This document shows, one piece after another, positions 10,847 through 22,300 of a stretch of DNA of 64,000 bases. Position numbers and translations under genes: made by a program. Each line of letters opens with the position of its first letter. Position 1 is the first letter of the stretch. The DNA is from Udeniomyces pyricola (taxonomy: Eukaryota; Basidiomycota; Tremellomycetes; Cystofilobasidiales; Mrakiaceae), in assembly GCA_039545295.1 (NCBI GenBank), contig BCIK01000024.1, positions 258,130 through 322,129 on the forward strand. The letters are read 5' to 3'. The notes beneath the pieces were generated by a model that saw only the letters and a program-made list of their open reading frames with translations, made no database searches and had not been told where the DNA came from.

Positions 10847-13800
10847 ATGGACGGCCGTCGTGCCATCGCCCAACAGCTCTACCACGACGAGGACCTCGTC
10901 TCATCCTCCACATTCACTAACATCGGCATTTACAACAAGTCAGTCCCTCTACATCGTACCTGTTCGAACTGTGACGGTCTCCATCCATTTCGGCCCTTGG
11001 CTTGTTCAGTATCCTTTAAGCTCTCGCAGTGGTTAAAGCATCTTTGGTTTGGCAGAAAGCCTATCGTCCATACTCATATACGTCGTGTGTGTTGATTTAA
11101 TCATGGTCCATTCAGCAATACCAAGGTCCCGCCTCCGTTCGACAATGTCCATCTCCATCTCACAAGCCATCGTATCATTCTGTCCCTCCCTGATTCTCCT
11201 GGCGCGTCTTCCTCTCCGTTAACTAGTCCAACATACTCCCTGGCTCTTTCTCAAGTCCGACAAACTGAGTTCTACGCCGGATTTTTCAAGTCCTCTCCCA
11301 AGATCACCCTCACCCTTGCTTCGACCAGCAGCAGCAACCTGCTGACCGCCCCGCATCCTTCTGCGGCCTCGAACATATCCTTGGGGGTCGTCTCTCGCCC
11401 CTCGACGCCTTCTAATCCCCTCACGCCTTCTCCCCTCGCTTCTGCCGCTCTTGCCTGGCCTTGTCCCCTATGTGGGTTCGTCAACCCTCAACCTGCACCC
11501 GGAACGACAGAACGTACGATCAGGTGCTTGACGTGTGGCGTCTTGCGCAAAGATTCACTGCTGGCTGTGCCTTCCTCAACTACGCCAACGCGGACATCGA
11601 GTCCTTTCCAATCACCATCAGGAACCTCTTCAACGAGCGACGGATCGGCTCCTGTGGAGATTTCTATGGGGGCAACCGAGAACGAAGGACGAGGGGATGC
11701 GTCATTCGCTCCTCCGACCCTGAGAGACGGCGCCGCTGAAGATCCGCAAGGCATCGCATGTCCTCAATGTACCTTTCTAAACCATCCAGAAATGCAGTCG
11801 TGCGAGATCTGCTCAGGTCCACTCCCCTCTTCTGCAGCGAAACGACCTCCGAGACGGACTAAGCTCCAATCCCCTGAGGCTCTTTCGACACCCGAGCCAA
11901 ATGACTCTTCCGCAGCAGCATCGCCAACACCGGTACACTCTCCGACAACTTCGTCAGGCTGGCGAGATCCGTTCGAGGCAACCGTGATCCGGTTAAGCTT
12001 TCGTAAGGGAGGGGAGAAGGTGTTTTATCAAACCCTCAAGAAGGTCTTGGCTGACAGGAAATGGGATGACGGCGCGGTGCGTGTTCTTCTTTCTGTTCTC
12101 TCTGATTCAACTCTCTGCGTTGTGTTGCTTTCCAACCGAATGTTACCTAAATCCTTTGACGATCGTCTATATGCGTTACACGGCTCTTTGTGACCTCAGC
12201 CGAGAGTGAGGGATGATGACGAGCCGAATCACTCTCGGCTGTCCACCAATGTAAGCAATGATACCTCATCTTCGCCCTCACTTGCTGATGGACGAGGAAC
12301 AGGCTTAGGTAGGTCTTCTTATCCCCGTGATTGTTGCAGCCCGGTTGGAGTTCAAATTCAGCTGAGCTCTCGATGTGTTTGTCTAGCGACGTGAACTGAC
12401 GGCCTAAATTGTGTCCACAACTTATCGCCCATTTATCCCACCTGTACTTCTCTTTTGTCACCGTCTCGCTCGGCAGATCGGATTCTCAACAAAATCACTC
12501 TAGATGAATCGACTAAATCTGACAAGATTGAATCAAGCATGAAGGACCTGGAAAGTCTGATGGCAAAAGCGGGCGAGATGGTTCGTCGTCCTCTCTTGAT
12601 TTGTGACCTAATCGGCCTTTCTCTTGATTTACATGCGAATGTTGAGACTCGAGAGCGGTGAACCAAATAAGAGGACTCGTAGCTCTTTTGCTTTTTGGTC
12701 AATTGATTGCTCATCTTCCTCACTTTTTTTTTTTTTTCAATCTAACGCAGGCCCGTCTTGCTTCCTCTCTCTCTGCTAAACTCGCCTCTCTCCCTCCTTC
12801 AGTCCAAACCTCTCCATCGGCTCTTGAAACGACGCAAGTTCTCTCGACGACACTTACCCAACTTGGTCTTCCACCCATCACGCTTTCCACTCCGGCGCTC
12901 ACGCACGACATGCTCAGCGCCGACGAGCGCAAGGAAGAAAGGATCTTTCTCGAGGGACTTGCGAGGGAACTCGCCGGGGTCTTGATAGGCGAGGGGGGAC
13001 TGATGGTGGATCGAGCGGGATTGAATGGCGCGGGGCAAAACAAGAAAAAGACGCAAAAGGCAAGGGGGATTGTAGGTTTGGACGAAGTGTGGTGTGTATG
13101 GAATCGAGCGAGAGGCGTAGGTGAGTGTGCATTGTTCGACTAAGAGGAGAAAACAACGAGACACGGGGTCAAGCATAGTATTCTAACCTTATGACGGTTC
13201 CTCTTGACTCTTTTTCATTTAAATCCGCCTTGCTGATGAAACCCTTCCGATTCTTTCGTCCCCCTTCGTGATACAGCTTTGATCTCACCCAAAACAATGG
13301 TGGCCTGCCTGCCTTACCTCCCATCCCAAACGACGCCATCGATCTCCATGTATGAATTCCCCCGATCGTCCCTCCGCGTCCTTCATACGTCTCACTATTC
13401 CCTCGAGGCGTTCCAAACTCGACTGCTAGCAGCGCTCACGCCCTCGTCACCATCATCCTTACCCCTCCTACCTACGTCATCTTCATCTCTCCTCGGGACC
13501 GAGCTTGCCCCTCCTCTATCACCATCACCATCATCATTGTTATCCTCTCCGTTACCTCTTTCTCTTTCTTCTTCTTCTTCTTCCTCTCATACCTCTCCTC
13601 CTTATCAACCTCCACCGCCATCAAATGTAGAAAGAGGCCTCTCGACCCTCGAACTTTCCCTCGCCGAGGACCTCAGCGTGAACGTCATCAAGGAGATGCT
13701 GGAAGAACTCGAAGCGGGATTCGACCATCCAGAAGGGTCCTTGAGGGAGGATTCTATCGCTGCCTCGCGCTGGAGTGCCCTTTCTGGAGGAGGAAGAGGC

Positions 13801-13941
13801 CGAGAAGGAGGAAGAGGAGGTGAAGGAAGACCGGGTTCGATTGTGAGGGATGCACAGGATCGAGCAACGGCAGGAGGAGGAGCGGGCGAAGTTTGGTTCA
13901 GAAACTTGATCTCGACCGAAGTGTGGGTCGAGTTGAATTAA
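10847..13941 (+). CDS. VPS36: ESCRT-II subunit Vps36 with split GLUE domain and two NZF zinc fingers
   Basis: Subunit of the endosomal ESCRT-II complex, which sorts ubiquitinated membrane proteins into multivesicular bodies. Six exons: 10847-10938, 11116-12076, 12200-12308, 12477-12580, 12751-13120, 13277-13941; 2301 nt, 766 residues. The N-terminus is a GLUE (split PH) domain: NIGIYN, then HLTSHRIILSL, then QTEFYAGFFKSSPKITL. Two zinc fingers interrupt it: CPLC...CLTC (about 147-168) and CPQCTFLN...CEIC (about 246-263). The second keeps the Thr-Phe pair that binds ubiquitin in NZF fingers. GLUE resumes with WRDPFEATVIRLSFRKGGEKVFYQTL. The winged-helix core follows: GLDRILNKITLDES, VWCVWNRARGVALISP and LISPKTM. 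A Gly/Arg-rich insertion sits before the final VWFRNLISTEVWVELN. Two NZF fingers inside GLUE is the yeast arrangement. Confidence 0.9.
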
Positions 13942-14355
13942 GAAGCCCCCCCGCCCCCCCCCCCCCCCCCCCCCCCCTCCATCCCGAAGATTTAGAGGTT
14001 TATTCAATGAAACTCGAACAGTTGGAACAGGCAAAGTCGACATGGGTTTGCCAAGCGCAAGATGTTTGTTTTTGGAATGTTGGAGTGGACGGGAGAATCA
14101 TGGGCTATCAATGACTCCGCCAGCTTCCTCTTCCTTCTCCTCTGCTGTTAACCTTTCAACGTCAACTTTTGTCTCCAGTGTCTGTTCTTATTCAATTGAC
14201 TCGGTTTTGACATCTTATTCTATATCAAAGAAAATGGTTTGATTCTGGGAAGCAGTACCGTCTTCGACCCCCAACTCTCTCCCTTTTTGTCATATTCATC
14301 ACCTCCTTTCTATAGCCACTTGCAAGGCTCTCTTTTTCCCGAACTTTTCCCCAAC
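13942..14355. other. Convergent region VPS36 / PMT1 with long poly-C tract
   Basis: Gap between convergent ends. A C-tract interrupted by one G (about 13949-13977) follows immediately after the VPS36 stop. It is a site where sequencing length errors are likely. No separate gene is supported. Confidence 0.6.
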
Positions 14356-17300
14356 TCAACTTTGACCTTGCGTCTGCTCGAGCTCAAGCTCGACTGCTTC
14401 GAGTTCTGCATCGTTCGCCAGAGCCTGCTGAACGAGCTGCTCCGCTTCCTTTCTCGCTTCCGGCTCCAAGTCGCCGAGCTCGACGACCTTGACGGGTTCC
14501 GGGCTCGGTTCAATCGCTTCCCTCGGCGGTGGAACCTCGTCCGCAGCGACTCTGGCGGCGGGATGATCAGCAGCCAAGGGGGAAGGGGAGATAGCTTGGT
14601 GATCATAATTGATTGGGGTAGCGGTGGCATCAGTCGCACCCGTTTGAAGGTCTTCGGCTTGGGCAGGGATAAGGTCATCCTTGGCCAGCGCGGCTTGACC
14701 AGCGAGTTCGGCATCGTACACTGGCGCCTTGTCGTTCATCGCAAAGACGTCATGCCCCGGTTCGACCGGTGCCGCAGGAATCTACGCGAATATCAAAGCC
14801 AAAAAAAAAAAAAAACCCCACACATAACATGTCCAAGCACAAATAATCGTCAGACCCAGAACGAGAAGGGATAGAGAAGAAAAACAGAAGTCCCTTCATG
14901 AAGGGGATCATGCGGGGGATGGCGACAACAAAAACTGAATTCGAGGAGCGGATTGATGATATATGGGAAGAGGAAAAAAACGGAGTAAATGAAAACCGCT
15001 ACGAACCTCGGTCGTCATGAATGCTTCTCCTTCGGCAGGAGGCTGCTCCATCTTGACGGCATCTGAGGCGATGGGGTCCGAAGGGAAAAGGTTGGTCGAG
15101 ACGGGACTTGTGGCGTATTGGGCGAGATCAGTGTGGAAGTCGGCACTGGACATCATAAAAGGGGTTGCGAGTTTCAAAGCGAGCGTGATTTAAATAAAAT
15201 AAAACATTGGAGGTCAACACAGATGTCAGGATGACTTCCCCAGAATTGATGGAAGGAAGGCTCTATCGTTTCCAGTAACGCAAAAGAGGATACTCAATGG
15301 AAGGGGGAAAAGGGGATAGGACGGAAACGAAACTCACCAAGAAAAGTCCCATGTCTTTCTCCACTTTGAGTCCTCGCACTCTTTCCTCGTCCAAGGCCTA
15401 CCGTAGCTCAAGGGACTGAAGTGACGGTATGTTCCAATCGCCAGCATTGCTACGACGCCTGCTGCAAGCCACCTCGATCGAGGCGTCACTCTCGAGACGG
15501 CGAGATCGAACAGCACCGCGAGGAGCAGGATCGAAAAGTAGAGCGCCGGCAAGTAGTGGTGAAGGAAGAGCTGACGTTGCATCAAGAAGAATGGCGTGTA
15601 GTGTAGGGACCAGGCGAGGAGGAGGAAGATGAGCTTGGGGTCGTAAAGGGCCACGGTCGCTGAGAGCAAAAGGCGAACGATGACGTAGAAAAGGCAAGAC
15701 AATCAGTACCTAGGTCTTCCTGATCAGCTGGGAAGAGTCAAATTGGATCGAGAGGTACGAGTAGAACGAAAGAGACACAGAGACAGGCGCCCGGAGAAGA
15801 AAACGGGAACGAACGATGATGCAGGTCCCGGAAACCTCGCTTGGCTCGGAGGATCATGAGCCCTCGGACGGCGATGTATGCAAAGACGCCCGTCGTCGCA
15901 GCCCACCAAGTGAATGGGTTGCCGATCAAGTAGATTTGTCGGTTGTTCTTGACCCAGAAGTTCTGTTGACAAGCACCAAGAAGTGGAGGAGATGAGAACC
16001 GCGAACGACGCACAGTCAGAGAAAGAGAGTAAAGGAGACTGTGAGGTAGAAAAAAAAAAAACAGGGAAGCGGCGTACAATTCCACGCCTCATGAAAGGCC
16101 ATGAGCCCGGTCGGGAGTCATATGCGTGTCTGTCAGTAAGTCCGGCGTTGGTGTGCCACATAACCGCCTGCAGCTCGGCAAACTTAGATAGGAAGCCTGG
16201 TCGATGGTAGTTGACTCGTTCAGCCGTCGCAGGAACTGAATACGAGAGGGCAGAAAAACGAAAATCAAAGGATTTCAGGTCCAAAGTAAGCTTTTATCAC
16301 TCATGTGACACTCGGTCGTCTAAACGACTAATGAGAGATAAAGAGCGAAAGACTTACGCATCGGATGTTCATTCGTCTCAACGTACCACAACGCATTCTC
16401 CAGCGTCGGGTTCTTATTGCAAGTGACTTCTTGCTGCTCGAACCCCCAGTCTGGCAACTTGACGCGGTGGGAGAATAGGTAGCAGCCAGAAAGGTAGTGT
16501 CGAAGCTTAAAGTGCGATCGGAGCGCACGCAGACTCTTGCGCGATTTGCGGTCTTTGGAGGCCGAGAGCTCGACGACGAAGATATCGTTGCTGAGAGAGA
16601 GGAGGAAACGAATAAGGATGATGCGTAGTCGAGGTAGAAGACGAAATATGTAGGAAAAAAAGGCCAAACCAAGAATTGAGCCTTCATACGGGTGACGGTG
16701 GTCTGAGACTCCATGCAAAAAGAACAGCAGAGGGCGATATGAACGAGGAACGTACGCATCACCGGCAAATCCTTCAAACCCGTATCCGCTGACTTCGTTC
16801 TGGAAGTCCACCTCGCTAATGGGCGGTCGGACATCGTGACTGTGAAGTTTCTTTTCAGTTGACTTGTGCGAGAGCCGAATCTGGGTCCCATCCGTGATGA
16901 AGCTAATGGGATCGAGCTTAGTATAGTCCGGATCGGGAACGCCCTCGGTTGAGACGTTAAAGACGACCCATTCGTTGTTGGCGTCCCGGTGAGGGTAGAG
17001 CGTGATTTGTTGCTCTATAATAGTACATACGTCAGAAAATCAACCGACAGTATTCTCATGCACGATGCATGGAGAGATTGAAGGAGACGGGAACTTACGC
17101 TTCGATCCACCGGGATAGTTGTGGAGATGAGAGTGGAGGTAACCACCCTGAGTGTTGAGGTGCCGAATCGAGATGGTCGATCCAAGAGCAACGTCTGCAC
17201 AATGCCAATCAACAAGACAGATCGACCTATTCAGTTGATAATCCTGGCCAAACAACAGTTGATGCCAGGTTGCGTAGACCACCCAAACTGACCAGCATAA

Positions 17301-18742
17301 GTATCGGCCATGCCATGCCCTTGGAGCGTATGCTGGAACTCGGAACTCATAAAGCCATCTCCCTCGCCTGACATATTGAGTACCCAAAAGTGAATCCTGT
17401 GAATGTATAGCAAGGTTTGCGATCGCATCAAGGTCAAAGGGATGGACACTAAAGTCTGCGGAGAACGAGAGAGATATGATACGCAAGGACTGCGCGGACA
17501 GACCTGAAGGTGAACATGTAAACCAAGACGGGCAGCACGATGAGACAGGTCGCCCGAGCGGTAAAGTGCTTCATCCAGATCCTCGGAGTGATCTTGAGGT
17601 TGCCGAGGAGGGTCCAGAGTTGACCGACCGTCGCCAGACCGATGGTAGCGATGGTGAAGAGGCCGACCCATTTGCAGCTTGCGACGGCGCCGAGACTGAG
17701 CCCACTCGCGACGAGCCACTTCCACCAGGGTCGGGTAAATGGCCTCGTCTGGTCTTCGTTGGAGAAGCGGACGAATGCGAGGACAGTAGTAGCGGTGAAG
17801 AGGATCAAGGGCGAATCGAGCAGGATGAGCCGGGATTGGGCGACGAGCGCGTTCTCAAACGTGACGAGCACGGCACCGAGGACGGCGGTAGTGATGGTAC
17901 ATGACAGTGCTCGAAGGGTAAGGTACGCAGTAGGAACGAGAAGGATGCCAAAGATGCCGGGCAAGGTGCGCATAAAGACGTAGGGAACGTCGGACGCGTA
18001 TTCCCTAATGGCAAAGGGAGCAGAAAGGTTGATCAATTCGGAATCTTGACCGGGTTGGTCGGTTTCTATTTGGCAGGACCCACTTGGCAATGTCCTTGAA
18101 ATCATCTATGCCACCCCGGTAACCACCAAGCCAAGCAGCGAAGGTAATGAGTAGCTTGGCCAGGGGAGGATGGACGTCCATGAAAAAGGTTCGGCGAATG
18201 TACTGTAAGAGAGAGGAAAGCGCAGACGGTCGATGAGCAAACATGTGAGGGAACGGCGCTACGGAAACGCCATCGATGCGTACGGTTGGCAAAGGTGATT
18301 TGCACAAACCTTGGACGCGAAGCCTCCAAAGTGCACTTCGTCAAATCTGGATGGAATGTTAGAACGCCGATGAGCATGTGAGAAGGAAAGGCGAGATGAA
18401 GGGATGAGGTCAGACTGCGAGCAGCGAACGATTTGGTGACAGAAATGGAGGAGAAAGAGAGAGCGAGATGGGACTTGTGACTGACACGACACTCGAAGGG
18501 CTCGAGATTCCCCAAAGTCGAACGAATGACGCGAAGACGACGACAGCCCCAAGTAGGGACCATTCTCGCTTGGTGATGCGAGGGGCACCAAGCGAACGGT
18601 GTCGAAGCGAGGAGGGATTAGCGGAGGAGGGAGAGGAAGACCAAGCTGGGTCGCTTGTACGATATTGTAGACGGGCGTCGGCGTCGGACAGGCCGCTTGA
18701 CACTGGCGGGGCTGGCCGGGAGAAAGGGTTGGATTTCCTCAT
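14356..18742 (-). CDS. PMT1: Dolichyl-phosphate-mannose:protein O-mannosyltransferase, PMT1 type
   Basis: ER multi-pass enzyme that moves mannose from dolichol phosphate to Ser/Thr of secretory proteins. Fourteen exons, complement of 14356-14781, 15007-15145, 15338-15659, 15710-15727, 15815-15962, 16078-16235, 16358-16590, 16756-17014, 17099-17194, 17293-17396, 17504-18004, 18084-18202, 18310-18346, 18486-18742; 2817 nt, 938 residues. The first lumenal loop carries VFDEVHFGGFASK (Asp-Glu at about 88-89) and TFFMDVHPPLAKLL, which are closer to PMT1 than PMT2 or PMT4. Then come several membrane helices and the MIR region (LGSTISIRHLNTQGGYLHSH, FVVEL, the Cys-containing LPDWGFEQQEVTC). C-terminal helices follow with QRQLFLHHYLPALYFSILL. 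An 18-nt exon supplies DQEDL. The last exon adds about 142 acidic, Glu/Ala-rich residues beyond the usual end. Confidence 0.92.
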
Positions 18743-19300
18743 CGAGGCCGTTGGGGGAGAGGGGGGAGGGGAGTCGGAAGCTCTCGATCGGAGCTATATA
18801 GAGGTGGGGGAGGAGTCGAAGAGAGGTTGAAGGGGTTATACGCCAGGGCGGTGATGGGTCGGGTGAGTGACCAGTGAGTAATGAGTGATGATTGAGGGGC
18901 GCGTGTGGTGGGCGAGTGGAGAGTTGGCTGATGAGGCTGATGAGACCAGAGGGAAGATGGGCTGGAATTGGATCGACTGCGGAATGGTATTCAATGAGAA
19001 TATAATTCTGAGGACGCATATATCGCTGTATATCCAATCGAATATTGAGTCTATTCCATGCATGTGCTGGCGCGCCCAATCGATCGATTGATCACAGCTT
19101 GGCTTTTCCTTTCCTTTCCTTTCCTTTCCACTGTCCACTCTTTGACTTGTTCCGTCTTTCCCCCCTTTCGACTTCTTACACACACCCACATCACCCACAC
19201 ACTCTCCCATCCCCCTTGCCCACTCAGCTCTCCCTATCCTCATCACCCCACCTACTCATCCCCCCACCCCCTTCGGTAACCCGTCCCCACTTCACCGGTA
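18743..19300. promoter_or_regulatory. Divergent promoter region PMT1 / SCP160
   Basis: 558 bp shared upstream region. It contains a CTTTC tandem run at about 19106-19129, GAGTGA/GTGATG-type short repeats at about 18850-18890, and a pyrimidine-rich leader running into the SCP160 ATG at 19301. No gene is supported within it. Confidence 0.5.
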
Positions 19301-22300
19301 ATGGCTTCCCTCTCTGCTGCTGACCTCCAAAAGGTCAGTCAACTGCCCATCTCATCAGCCATATATAATATCCCCGGCTCTCCTCTTCTCCTCCTTCTAC
19401 TGCTCTTGCCCCACAACCCATCGCGTCCTCTATGCTCACACCGTTCCGGCCATTCTAATCCCTCTCGTCATCCTCCCAACCTCTCACCGTTCCTCTCCCC
19501 AGCGACACGTCGCCGAATTCGCCGAGGGCGACCCCGACCCCTTCCCTGCCTTCAACGACGAACCGACCCCCTCCTCGTCCAAGTCTCGCCAGCAGAACAA
19601 GAACACCAACCTTGACCTCTCCGCCGAGGACGCCTTCCCCTCGCTCGCTTCCGCTCCTGCTCCTGCTCCCACCAAGGCCGCCGCTGCCTGGGGCTCAGCT
19701 AAGCCCAAGTCCGTCAAGACCGCCCCCGTTCAGGTCAAGCCCGCCGGCATCGCCGAGTCCCTCTCCATCGCAGTCGGCCCTCAGACCGATCGCGACGGAA
19801 AGCTCATCCCACTCGGTACCATCATGAAGCAAGTCCAGGACAAGACCGGCGTCACTTTTGAAGCTTCCACCGCGAAAAAGACGGGGCTCACCACCTTTGT
19901 CCTCAAGGGGGCCAATCAGCGAGCTGTCGACCAGGCCAAGAAGCTCCTCACTGCAAAGGTCTCCAAGGTCGTGAGTCCCTGCGTTGCGGTTTCCCCCGAT
20001 GCAACCTGCTGTATCTCTTGTATCAGTAGCATAGCTTGGCTTTTACCAAGCCCAACGATTAGAGATATTTAAGACTCAAAGGAGCATGCCATCGTACCAA
20101 ACCGTTCGGCGAGCTTGCCCCCAAGATGCCTGTCTGATTGACCCTTCAATTCCTTCTTGCCTTTACTTTCTCAATTACCAAGGTTACCCTCACCATCGAT
20201 GCTCCTGTCTCTGTTCTCGGAACTATCATTGGACCCAAGGTAAATTCGTTCTTTTGTACTTGAGGAATCAATCGTCGATTCAAACCGAGCTCATTCGCCG
20301 GTCGTTCTTGCACACTTCAGGGAACGACTCTTCGATCTATCACCGACTCTACTGGTACCCGAATCGATATTCCCAAGCGAGACGCTACCGAGCCCCAGTC
20401 TAATGGAACCCAAGCCGTCAACGAGTACGTTTGAGATCCAAGTTGTGCCTGTCGTATGCTGAGGATAAAGAAGACTCGTCTAATCCGCTCACCTGCCTTG
20501 CTTGGCCCCTTCAGCTCCGACTCCGACGACGAGGAGACTGAGGAGCCTGTCGTCACGATCACCATCAACGGCCCTCACCCTTCCGCCGTTGAAGCCCAGA
20601 GCATCCTTCGAGACCTCATCGGCGAGCGAGTCTCGCGAACGAGGACTCGCATCACAGACATCCCTGCTGCCTTCTTCCCTTTTATCTCCGTTGAGGCTGA
20701 CAAGATCACTGAGTCCGTCGGTGCTGGTCGAGAGGTCCGAATCAACATTCCTCCTCCTGCCATCCTCAAGGCATTCAAAGCTCAAGCGGAAGCTGCTCTC
20801 GATGGAAGTGTTGAAAACGGATGGGAGAGTTCCAACGGTACGAACGGTGAGGGCAACAAGGGCAGGAAGGACAAGGACCTTAGCATCATTGTCAACGGCG
20901 AAAAGTCGGCCGTCGCCGAAGTCGTTGAGGCCATCAACTCGCTCTACGAGCAGCTGGTATGTGTTCAGTTCTATGTTCTCATACCCTCTGTACTTTGCCC
21001 TCGCCTAAAGCTCGGGAGAAGAACCCAACAGGAATAGAGGTTTCAATACATGAAAATAAAGATAATCAACACTCACTCTGCACCACCGGATGACTGACCT
21101 ACCTTTGCCATTTGACATCTTCCAGAGGAGCAGCACCATGACTCTCAACTTCTCGATTCCCAAGAGGCAGCATCGATTCCTGGTTGGACCCAATGCCGAT
21201 GACATCCTTGCCACCACTGGTTGCATCGTCGAGCTGCCCAGCATCGAGGACGCCTCTGACCAGATCGTTATCCGAGGACCCCAGACCCAGCTCTCCAACG
21301 GTCTTCAAGCTGTGCGTCTTGCCTCTCTTGCCCATTCTTCGGATTTGTCAGACGGGTGCTGGATCAGCTTGCTACAAGGTTGTTTTGTTCTGACACTCGC
21401 TGTTCCCTATCGGATGAATTTCTACCTCAGGTCATCAACAAGGCCAACGCCATCGCTGTCGAGACGCTGGATTTGACAGCTCTTCACCGATCATCGTCCT
21501 CGTTCGATCCCCTAGTCTACGGCAAGTCGCTGGTCCGATACCTCGTCAAGTCGTCCAAGTTGCGCAAGATTGCCGAGGCTCATGTCCCCACCAAGATCTA
21601 CCCGCCATTCCCTGCCACTATGGACGCCACTCACACTGTGGTTATTGAGCTTGTCGGAGAGGACCGAGCCAAGGTTGCTAGTGCCAAGGCTGAACTCCAG
21701 GCACTCGCTTCGAGCCTTGGACCGGCTTCGCTCGAGCACGCCGAGATTGATAGCCTCATCCACAGGTTCCTTATTGGCAAGAAGGGGGCTAAGTGAGTGG
21801 TCCATCGTCAGCATTCCACACTTCAAGCACTTCAAGCCTCCTTTTACTGACGCATGCGCCCCGTTCACTTTGCTTGACCAACAGGATGAGCCAGTTCACC
21901 TCCCAGCACGGCGTCGAGGTCATCTTCCCGCTCGAGTCGGAGCAGTCCAACGATGTCCTTCTCGTCGCGATTCCCGAGGCCGGCGCAAGCAACAACGCTG
22001 CCGACAAGAAGGTCCGAGATGTCAAGACGCGAGACAAGCTTCAACTCGTCAAGGAAGAGCTTCTCAAGCTTGCCGGAGAGGCTGCTGACATCAAGACTAG
22101 CACCATTGACGTCGACCGAAAGTGGCATGCCGCCGTTGTTGGTCCCAAGGGCAGCGTCCTCAACGCGTGAGTACCGGCTGATGTGGACGATGTGCTCTCA
22201 GTTGTATGCAGGCTGATGATCGTGACTCCTTGCATTCTCATATAACTTAATTAGCATCATCGGCGAGGAGAAGCTCGTCATCGTCAACGTTGGCAACAAG

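Noticed and set aside
13621..14043. Open frames on both strands crossing the poly-C tract after VPS36
   Set aside because: Poly-Gly or poly-Pro created by the C-tract; the VPS36 frame ends naturally before it.
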